A stretch of DNA of 64,000 bases, from assembly GCA_964534275.1 (NCBI GenBank), contig CAZHQG010000007.1:1-64000 (forward strand), in the 5' to 3' direction. The notes below the pieces were generated by a model, which saw nothing but the letters and a program-made list of their open reading frames with translations, did not search any database and was not told where the DNA came from. This stretch comes from HRBIN30 sp964534275. GTDB lineage: Bacteria; Desulfobacterota; Binatia; HRBIN30. A program made the position numbers and the translations under genes. Each line of letters starts with the position of its first letter. Position 1 is the stretch's first letter. Shown one piece after another: positions 51,538-58,770 of this stretch.

Positions 51538-51794
51538 CTTCCTCCTGCAGCCCGTTTATGCTCGTGGTCGTGGGTGCGTGGTGACAAGTACGACATGTAG
51601 CCGTCGCATCGGCGCTCCCGGGTTTGCCCTTGATAGCACGGATTGCCGACCGTCCAAATGCACACGGCAGCATTGGTCACCGATGCCGTTTGCGTGGCTT
51701 TCACGGGAGGGGATTCTGGTCGATTGCTCGATTCGCCCTCTGCTGATCGCTCGGCGAACGGATCACCCGAAAAGCTTAGTTCCCGCGAGGGCAT
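51534..51794 (-). CDS. Possible small ORF overlapping the mlaE start
   Basis: Ending with an ATGA overlap on the mlaE start, this frame from the ATG at 51794 reads 86 residues. It is Ser/Pro-rich with Cys residues in AVCIWTVGNPCYQGQTRERRC and a His-rich HDHEHK near its end. There is no ribosome site, so it may be chance. If read from a TTG further up it would resemble a lipoprotein with an ATGC lipobox-like site. The remaining 51795-52125 bases show nothing else. Confidence 0.22.
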   Translation of the reverse strand: MPSRELSFSGDPFAERSAEGESSNRPESPPVKATQTASVTNAAVCIWTVGNPCYQGQTRERRCDGYMSYLSPRTHDHEHKRAAGGR

Positions 51795-52125
51795 CCGGGA
51801 TCCATTTTGATTGCAACCCGTGGCGATCGTCGAAGCCAACGCGACTGGTCGATTCCGCAAACGATCAGCGTAACTCGGCCATCGACGCGAGCGGGTGCAC
51901 GGGCAGGGCCAGGACGGCACTGGGATTGAGGATGCTCGCGGCAGGTGCGGCAGGTTTGGGCGAGCTGCTTGTGGAAGCGGGTTTGGGGCCACTGGGACCT
52001 GTGGATCGGGTCTTTCGCCCTGAAGAAAAAACGCGGCGCCGGATGCTGTCCCACATGGGAGTCCTTACGTTGGGTCAAGCTTGGCTATTGACCAGGAACT
52101 GGTTCGTTGCCATACGCTGAAACCG
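51538..52125. other. Divergent region between the Mla operon and the copper module
   Basis: About 590 bp between the mlaE start (minus) and the Cys-rich gene (plus). Apart from the low-confidence ORF above, no gene is supported: the long plus-strand frame is the shadow of mlaE. Promoters for both units must lie here but none is clear enough to name. No CueR or CusR-like inverted repeat was identified by eye. Confidence 0.45.
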
Positions 52126-52470
52126 ATGACTCGGGTGTGCGCGGCACTGTGGCTCGTGGTTGCTCTGGTGTTTTCCGGACTTCCCCGCAGTGTCTGTGCG
52201 TTTACCGACTGTTCGGTTCGGCGTGCAGCAGCTGAGCGCCAACACCGTTGCTGCGGCGAAGCGAAGTGGAAGGCTGCGTGTTGCTGCAGCCAGGAAAGCA
52301 GCGCCCCAGCATCGAACGCTCCTGCGCCGGACCGTGCCGCGGTCCGCCTACCCCTGCACGTGAGCGCACTTCCGCTCCCTCTGGAGAATGGACAGCACAT
52401 CGCCTTTGTGCCTCGTGTGCTGGCAGAACGGCGGAACCCGGTCTCCGAGCACGTACGTCTGCTCCTCTGA
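52126..52470 (+). CDS. Small Cys-rich exported protein at the head of the copper module
   Basis: A 114-residue protein with a signal peptide (about 1-25). The mature part opens with a Cys-rich region holding C29, C42, C43 and a run C52-C53-C54 (KAACCCSQESS), with Lys and Glu between, then a Pro/Ala-rich tail. No known family. Clustered thiols suggest binding of soft metals such as Cu(I) or Ag(I), which fits its place before cusCBA and copA, but that is inference from context. It may also serve as a sensor or a regulatory leader peptide. Two hairpins follow it before cusC. Confidence 0.65.
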   Translation: MTRVCAALWLVVALVFSGLPRSVCAFTDCSVRRAAAERQHRCCGEAKWKAACCCSQESSAPASNAPAPDRAAVRLPLHVSALPLPLENGQHIAFVPRVLAERRNPVSEHVRLLL

Positions 52471-52489
52471 CGCCCGACGTGTGCCTGTA

Positions 52490-52537
52490 GCGGGCTGAGC
52501 AAGCCCGCGCACTGGGTGCAGTGCGTTGCCGCACTGC
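52490..52537 (+). promoter_or_regulatory. Two adjacent strong hairpins between the Cys-rich gene and cusC
   Basis: GCGGGCT/AGCCCGC (52490-52508, 5-nt loop) and GCAGTGCG/CGCACTGC (52518-52537, 4-nt loop) are perfect stems of 7 and 8 bp, in the 100-bp gap before the cusC ribosome site. No T-run follows. They could be a processing site, an mRNA-stability element or an attenuator. Confidence 0.55.
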
Positions 52538-52570
52538 GTCGTGTCGGTCTGCGATTCGGAGGAGTGTGCC

Positions 52571-53923
52571 ATGCGAGCACGACATTGGTTTTGCTTGTTC
52601 ATTTGCACAGGTTTTTTGCCTGGGTGTTTCTTTCTTCCGCGAGGGTTCGAGGAACAGCACGCACGCAACCGTGCAGCGGGAGAGCGCTACAACTTGCCCT
52701 TGCCAGAATTGCCTGAGGAGCCGGATCTGGAGTCGCTGTTGGAGTACGCCTGGAGGGCGAACGGCGAGGTGCGAGCGGCCTGGGACGAGTGGGTTGCCGC
52801 AGTGGAGCGCGTGCGCGACGCGGCTGGGTACCCCAATACCAACTTGCACCTGGGCCTCGAAGCGATGTGGGCAGGCAAACGCCCGGGCTGGAACGACGTC
52901 ACCATCAGCGCAGGCAACGACCCGATGACCAATTTGGCCCTGCCACCAAAAATTGCGGCCGCGGCACGAGTGGCCCTCGAGCAAGCCCGCGCCGCAGAAG
53001 CCAACTTCCATGCCCGCCGCTTGGCCGTGCGCGAGCGCGTGGCAAGCACGTTTTTCCAGTGGATCGGGCTCCACGAACGCGCCGAAATCGCGCATCGACG
53101 GGCAGCGTGGCTCGAACAACTCGAGCTCAGTGAACGAGCAAGGTTCAGTTCCGGGGCGGGGAGCCAAGAAGCGTGGCTCGCGGGCCAGAACGCTCGGCTT
53201 GAAGCGGAAAACCAGGCGAGGAACCTTCTGGTCGAGGCGGAAAACCTGCGCCGTGAGTTGAACGGGCTTCTTGGCCGTGCAGCAGACGCCCCCTTGCGTC
53301 CGCCACGGGAGCCGGTGCGCGGGAGGAGTTGGCCCGGGAACCTCGAGGAGTTTCGCGCGCAGCTTCGTGCGGGGAATCCGGAACTAGCGGGGCTCCGTGC
53401 GGAAGTTGCCGCGCGCGAGCGCACGCTCCACGCGGCCCAACTGCAATTCCTCCCGGACGTGAATCCAATGGGAGCCATCACGGGGGACGTGAGCCAGGTG
53501 GCAGGCCTCGCGTTCGTGTTGCCGTTAACGTGGCGCAAGCTGCAAGCGCAGGTAGCGAGTGCCAGGGCCTTGGTGGATGCCAGCCGGGCAGTGCTTCGCC
53601 AGGCCGAGGCAGACCGTGAAGCAGAAGTGGCTGCAGGGTTGGCTGTGCTCGAAAACGTGGAACGGCAGCAGCGGCTGTGGACCGAAAGTCTGCTGCCCAA
53701 CTGGCAGCTTCGCTGCCAAAGCGTTCGCCGTGCATACGAGGCGGGCACGCAGTCGCTAGGGGAATGGGTGCAAGCGGAACTCGCACGACTGGCAGCCGAA
53801 GAAGCACTGGTAGAGTTGCAGACCCTCCGAGAACAGCAGCTCGTGCGCTTGGAGACGTTGCTTGGCCTGCCAGGCGAAGGGGGATTTTCCGCAACTCAGG
53901 AGGCAAGCCATGCCGCGCGCTGA
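52571..53923 (+). CDS. cusC: CusC/TolC-family outer membrane efflux lipoprotein
   Basis: A 450-residue outer-membrane channel subunit for metal efflux. A lipobox ending LPGC (C19) is near the N-terminus, matching the lipoprotein nature of CusC. Two long helical repeats (about 60-240 and 260-440) rich in Ala, Glu and Arg form the TolC trunk. The start at 52571 has GGAGGAGTG upstream; the frame begins 15 codons earlier. It overlaps cusB by 14 nt. Confidence 0.85.
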   Translation: MRARHWFCLFICTGFLPGCFFLPRGFEEQHARNRAAGERYNLPLPELPEEPDLESLLEYAWRANGEVRAAWDEWVAAVERVRDAAGYPNTNLHLGLEAMWAGKRPGWNDVTISAGNDPMTNLALPPKIAAAARVALEQARAAEANFHARRLAVRERVASTFFQWIGLHERAEIAHRRAAWLEQLELSERARFSSGAGSQEAWLAGQNARLEAENQARNLLVEAENLRRELNGLLGRAADAPLRPPREPVRGRSWPGNLEEFRAQLRAGNPELAGLRAEVAARERTLHAAQLQFLPDVNPMGAITGDVSQVAGLAFVLPLTWRKLQAQVASARALVDASRAVLRQAEADREAEVAAGLAVLENVERQQRLWTESLLPNWQLRCQSVRRAYEAGTQSLGEWVQAELARLAAEEALVELQTLREQQLVRLETLLGLPGEGGFSATQEASHAAR

Positions 53924-55370
53924 GACTCTCGTGCAAGGGAAGAGGAGATGTAAACGCTGCCCGGCGCGTTGGCGCCGGCAGGGTTGGTTGCTCTTTGTTG
54001 TGTTCCTGTTCGGCATCTGCGCCTGGAGCGTCGGTGCTTCCAGGGTGCTCGAAGCGCAGGAGGCAAACGAAACACCTGAGGTGCACGACACGCAGGCGGA
54101 ACGCACCTTGTGGACTTGTTCCATGCATCCCCAGGTGATTCGGGACGCGCCGGGAAACTGTCCCATTTGCGGGATGCAGTTGACGCCCCTGCAACCGCGC
54201 CGAACAGGAGCCACGCCAGCGACACCGGGCGAGCGAAAGGTCAAGTACTGGTGGGACCCTATGATGAACCCTCCGTACATTTCGGATCGCCCGGGAAAGA
54301 GCCCCATGGGCATGGATTTGGTTCCAGTTTACGAAGACGAAGTGGTGGTCGGTCAGGTCATCACCATCGACCCCCGCTTGGAGCAGAACATGGGCGTGCA
54401 ACTAGCTGAGGTCCGGCGCGGTACGCTGACCCGAACGGTGCGTGCGTATGCGGAAGTGCGCGAGCCGTCGGCGACGTTGCAAGACATGACCGTGCGTACT
54501 GGGGGGTGGGTCGTTCGCTTGTTTGCAGGTTACGAGGGCATGCACGTGGCCAAGGGTGCGCCGATCTTCGAGCTCTACAGTCCGGAATTGCAAACGGCCC
54601 TGGCGGAGTGGATCGCGGCGCAATCGGCAGCAAACGAGAACGCGGAGCTCCTTGCTGCCACGCGTGGGAAGCTGGAGCAGCTTGGGTTGAGCCGAGAACA
54701 AATCGAGGAATTTGCCAGCCGGGAAGAAGCGCCGCGAACGGTCGTGTTTCACGCCAGGCATGCGTTCCACGTGGTGGAAAAGCTCGTCAACGAAGGGGCG
54801 CGCGTAGAGCCCGGGCAGCCCATTTTGCGTGTGAACGATCGCGCGCGCATGTGGCTCGACGCGCAGGTGTACGAACAAGACTTGCCGTTCATTCGGTTGG
54901 GCCAACAGGTAGAGGCTCGCATCCTTGCACTGCCCGGACGCGTGTATCGCGGGACCGTGACGTTCATCCATCCGCACGTGGAGCCGATGGCGCGAACGAT
55001 CGTCGTGCGAGCAGAACTCGAGAACGAGCAAGGGGAACTGCGGCAAGGGATGGCCGCGACGGCCATGATTTCTGGTGCGGTTCTCACGAACGCTCTTCTG
55101 GTTCCTCGCGAAGCGGTCATCGAAACCGGAGAGCGGAAGATCGTCTTTGTTGCCACGGAGCCAGGATATTTCGAGCCGCGAACGGTGGAAACCGGGCCTG
55201 CTGGGGCGGACGGCGTGGTGAGCGTTTTCCAAGGACTGGCGCCGGGAGAACGCGTCGTGGTGAGCGGGCAATTTCTGCTCGATGCAGAAAGCCGGCTGCG
55301 CGAAGCGGCACGAAAGTTTCTGGGAACGTCCTCACCCGAAGGTACGAGCCATGGTGCGCACGGTCATTGA
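53910..55370 (+). CDS. cusB: CusB-like periplasmic adaptor with heavy-metal-binding domain
   Basis: A 486-residue membrane fusion protein linking CusA and CusC. An N-terminal membrane segment is followed by a heavy-metal-binding domain (HMBD; residues 68-94, with CSMHPQV and NCPICGMQL) and the CusB-type segment KYWWDPMMNPP to GKSPMGMDLVPVYED (about 112-142), where Met and Tyr bind copper in E. coli CusB. The long hairpin (about 170-350), barrel-sandwich and beta-barrel parts follow. The start at 53910 is preceded by AGGAGG. The adaptor overlaps cusA by 20 nt. Confidence 0.88.
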   Translation: MPRAETLVQGKRRCKRCPARWRRQGWLLFVVFLFGICAWSVGASRVLEAQEANETPEVHDTQAERTLWTCSMHPQVIRDAPGNCPICGMQLTPLQPRRTGATPATPGERKVKYWWDPMMNPPYISDRPGKSPMGMDLVPVYEDEVVVGQVITIDPRLEQNMGVQLAEVRRGTLTRTVRAYAEVREPSATLQDMTVRTGGWVVRLFAGYEGMHVAKGAPIFELYSPELQTALAEWIAAQSAANENAELLAATRGKLEQLGLSREQIEEFASREEAPRTVVFHARHAFHVVEKLVNEGARVEPGQPILRVNDRARMWLDAQVYEQDLPFIRLGQQVEARILALPGRVYRGTVTFIHPHVEPMARTIVVRAELENEQGELRQGMAATAMISGAVLTNALLVPREAVIETGERKIVFVATEPGYFEPRTVETGPAGADGVVSVFQGLAPGERVVVSGQFLLDAESRLREAARKFLGTSSPEGTSHGAHGH

Positions 55371-58300
55371 GTGGAGCGTTCGGAATCGGTCGCTGGTGAC
55401 TCTAGTTGGCGTTGCGTTAGCAGGGTTCGGGGTTTGGAGCGCCTACACATTGCGGCTGGATGCAATTCCGGACCTCTCCGACGTTCAGGTGATCGTGGTC
55501 ACCGAGTATCCGGGCCAAAATCCAACAGTCGTCGACGACCAAGTGACCTACCCACTTGCCACTGCAATGCTCTCCGTCCCTGGGTCGACCGATGTACGCG
55601 GAATCAGCATGTTCGGCTGGTCGTTCGTCTACGTGCTGTTCGAGGATGGCACGGATTTGTACTGGGCGCGCAGCCGCGTGCTCGAGTACCTGAACTACGC
55701 GCGCGATCGCTTGCCAGCCGGCGTGGAGCCTAAACTGGGTCCGGACGCCACGGGCGTCGGCTGGGTACTGCAGTACGTTTTGTTCCCCGGCTGGTATTGC
55801 AGCAAGTACCCGCGCGGGATTTGGCAGGATCCCGAGGAAGACCGATGGTACGCCACGATGGAAGCAGCCGCGGCAGAACGGCGGTCGCACCTCAAGCGAG
55901 TGCGGGGATTCGAGTACCCGGGAACTTGCCCTGTGGACGGCACGCCGCTGGTTGCCGCGGAGCAAGATCTCGCGAGTTTGCGTAGCCTCCAAGACTGGTT
56001 CCTTCGCTACCCGCTAGCTGCCGTGGAGGGAGTGGCGGAGGTCGCCTCGCTTGGCGGATTCGTACGCCAAGTACAAGTGGTGCTCGATCCGCACGTGTTG
56101 CACGCGTACGGAGTATCGCTGGACGATGTGATCCGCGCCGTGGAGCGGTCGAACAACGACGTAGGCGGCGCGGTCGTCGAACGCGCGGAGCACGAGTACA
56201 TGGTGCGCAGCCGCGGCTATGTGCGCCTGGATCGCCTCGAAGACTTGGGCAGTGCGGTTGTCGGGATGGGGAAGAACGGCGCGCCCGTGCTGCTTTCCCA
56301 GGTTGCCACCATCGAGGTCGCTGGAGCCATGCGTCGGGGTGTGGGCGAATACAACGGCCGCGGCGAAGTTGCTGGCGGCATCGTGGTCGCCCGGTTTGGC
56401 GAAAACGCGTACAAAGTGATCCGCGACGTGAAGCAGCGCCTCGCCGAGCTGGAGGAAGGACTCCCGCCTGGCGTGCTGCTGATCGTTACGTACGACCGTT
56501 CCGCACTGATCGAGCGCGCAGTGAATACCTTGCGCAAGGCCTTGATCGAAGAGCTCGCCGTCGTGGTGGTGGTGTGCGGCTTGTTCCTACTGCATGTCCG
56601 GAGCGCGCTTGTGGTGGTTCTCGTACTGCCGCTTGGTTTGTTGGTGTCGCTTGGGGTGATGAACATCCTCGGAATCAACGCCAACATCATGAGCCTGGGC
56701 GGACTAGCATTGGCGATCGGGGTCATGGTCGACTCGGCCATTGTCATGGTGGAAAACGCCCACCGCCATTTGCACGCGGAATCGGAGCGCGCTGCCCGTG
56801 GTGGGTCGGTCCGAGCACGAGCCGACGTGATTTTGGAAGCGGCGGTCGAGGTCGGTCCGAGTTTGTTTTTCTCCCTTCTGATTATCACGCTTTCGTTCTT
56901 GCCGATTTTTGTGTTGGGGGAGCAATCGGGCCGACTGTTCAAGCCTCTCGCGTACACGAAAACGTTTGCCATGGCTGCCGGCGCACTGCTTGGGATTACG
57001 CTCGTGCCTGTGTTGATGGTGTGGTTCGTTCGCGGGCGCGTGCGTCCGGAGGACCGGAATCCGTTCAACCGGGCCCTCGTGCGCCTGTACGAACCCGCGT
57101 TTTGGGCGGCGTTGCGCTGGCCGTGGTTGACCATCACGATCGTGATCTTCGTTGGCGCTTCGGCGCTGTACCCCTGGAGTCAACTGGGCGAGGAGTTCAT
57201 GCCGGCGCTCGACGAAGGAGATCTGCTCTACATGCCCACGACGGACCCCAGCATTAGCGTGACCAAGAGCCGAGAACTGTTGCAGCAAAGCGACAAACTG
57301 CTGGCGCTGTTTCCAGAGGTCAAAACGGTTCACGGGAAGATCGGACGTGCAGAAACGGCGACCGACCCGGCACCTCTGTCCATGATCGAAACCGTGGTGC
57401 AATTGCATACCGACTCCGCACACTGGCGTCAGCGCCCGGTCGAACGTTTTTACCATGATTGGCCGCAGTGGCTCCGGTGGCCATTCGCCGCCACGTTCTG
57501 GCCTGATCAGCGGCAGATCACAACGGAAGAACTCAAGCTGGGTTGGACAGATCCGGACGGGACACGGCATCCTGGCTTGAATGATGTGGTGCATTTCCCG
57601 GGCGTAGCCAATGCGTGGCCGTATCCGATCGAGAATCGAATCAATATGCTGACCACGGGAGTAAAAACGCCGGTCGGGGTGAAGATCTTGGGGCCGGACT
57701 TGGCAGTGTTGAACGAACTTGCCGAACGCACTGCCGTTGTATTGCAGCAAAAAGTTCCCGGCACGCTGAGCGCGTATCCCGAGCGGGCAGTGGGTGGGTA
57801 CTACTTGGACATCGACGTTCAGCGCGAAGAGGCTGCTCGTTACGGGCTCACAGTGGGAGACGTGCAGGACGCGATCCAGACCGCGGTGGGTGGCCGGGAA
57901 GTTACGACGATTGTTCACGGACTGGAGCGGTACCCAGTAACGGTGCGCTACGCGCGGGAGCTGCGCGACGATCCGGAGCTGTTGCGGCAAATTTTGGTGC
58001 GTTCCCCGCGGGGCGAAGCTGTTCCCCTTGGTCAGATCGTGAACTTTGCCGTGCGGCCTGGTCCAGCGATGATTCGGAGCGAGAACGCCCAGCGCACAGC
58101 TTGGGTTTATGTGGACATCGCGGAGCGAGATCTCGGCGGGTACGTGCGCGAAGCCAAGCGGGTCGTGGCCGACGAAATCCCACTGCCGCCGGGATATACG
58201 CGGGTGTGGTCGGGGCGGTTCGAGTACCTCGAAAAGGCCAACCAGCGCTTGCTGGTAGTGGTCCCCCTGACGCTCTTGTTGGTGGTGCTGCTTCTATACC

Positions 58301-58770
58301 TGGCAAACCAAAGTTGGTTCCGCGTCGCCGTCGTGCTGCTGGCCGTGCCTTTCAGCTTGGTCGGCGCGTTTTGGTTTCTATGGCTCTTGGATTACAACAT
58401 GAGCCTGGCGGTGTGGGTGGGTATTATCGCGTTGTTGGGCATCGATGCGGAAACCGGACAAATCATGCTCCTGTATTTGGAAAACAGCTACCGAGCACGG
58501 GTCGCGGCCGGAACCTTGCGCACTCGAGCTGATTTGCTCGATGCAATCCACGCCGGAGCGGTGCGGCGCATTCGGCCGAAGTTCATGACGGTCGCCACAG
58601 ATTTGCTAGCCCTGCTGCCCCTTCTTTGGGCAACGGGAACCGGTGCCGAGGTGACTCGCCGAATTGTTGCCCCGCTCGTTGGAGGCATCGGAGTGAGCTT
58701 TGTGATGGAATTGTTGGTATACCCCGTCGTGTTTTTCCTTGCCCGCGGCTGGCGGCTGCCCGCGAAGTGA
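55351..58770 (+). CDS. cusA: CusA-like RND copper/silver efflux pump
   Basis: An inner-membrane RND pump of 1139 residues. The three methionines that bind Cu(I)/Ag(I) in E. coli CusA (M573, M623, M672) correspond here to M628 (LLYMPTT), M678 (LSMIETV) and M766 (INMLTTG), so a copper/silver substrate is expected. Twelve membrane helices and the proton-relay Asp in VMVDSAIVMVENAH are present. Relative to E. coli it has an extra stretch in the first periplasmic loop (about residues 145-205) with C150 and a CPVDGTPL motif (C193) like an HMBD, and about 40 further residues between M678 and M766. The stop overlaps the start of the ATPase gene. Confidence 0.92.
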   Translation: MVRTVIEWSVRNRSLVTLVGVALAGFGVWSAYTLRLDAIPDLSDVQVIVVTEYPGQNPTVVDDQVTYPLATAMLSVPGSTDVRGISMFGWSFVYVLFEDGTDLYWARSRVLEYLNYARDRLPAGVEPKLGPDATGVGWVLQYVLFPGWYCSKYPRGIWQDPEEDRWYATMEAAAAERRSHLKRVRGFEYPGTCPVDGTPLVAAEQDLASLRSLQDWFLRYPLAAVEGVAEVASLGGFVRQVQVVLDPHVLHAYGVSLDDVIRAVERSNNDVGGAVVERAEHEYMVRSRGYVRLDRLEDLGSAVVGMGKNGAPVLLSQVATIEVAGAMRRGVGEYNGRGEVAGGIVVARFGENAYKVIRDVKQRLAELEEGLPPGVLLIVTYDRSALIERAVNTLRKALIEELAVVVVVCGLFLLHVRSALVVVLVLPLGLLVSLGVMNILGINANIMSLGGLALAIGVMVDSAIVMVENAHRHLHAESERAARGGSVRARADVILEAAVEVGPSLFFSLLIITLSFLPIFVLGEQSGRLFKPLAYTKTFAMAAGALLGITLVPVLMVWFVRGRVRPEDRNPFNRALVRLYEPAFWAALRWPWLTITIVIFVGASALYPWSQLGEEFMPALDEGDLLYMPTTDPSISVTKSRELLQQSDKLLALFPEVKTVHGKIGRAETATDPAPLSMIETVVQLHTDSAHWRQRPVERFYHDWPQWLRWPFAATFWPDQRQITTEELKLGWTDPDGTRHPGLNDVVHFPGVANAWPYPIENRINMLTTGVKTPVGVKILGPDLAVLNELAERTAVVLQQKVPGTLSAYPERAVGGYYLDIDVQREEAARYGLTVGDVQDAIQTAVGGREVTTIVHGLERYPVTVRYARELRDDPELLRQILVRSPRGEAVPLGQIVNFAVRPGPAMIRSENAQRTAWVYVDIAERDLGGYVREAKRVVADEIPLPPGYTRVWSGRFEYLEKANQRLLVVVPLTLLLVVLLLYLANQSWFRVAVVLLAVPFSLVGAFWFLWLLDYNMSLAVWVGIIALLGIDAETGQIMLLYLENSYRARVAAGTLRTRADLLDAIHAGAVRRIRPKFMTVATDLLALLPLLWATGTGAEVTRRIVAPLVGGIGVSFVMELLVYPVVFFLARGWRLPAK

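Noticed and set aside
51419..52120. Plus-strand 233-codon frame across the mlaE start and the gap
   Set aside because: Most of it is antisense to mlaE. The protein has no signal, motif or ribosome site.
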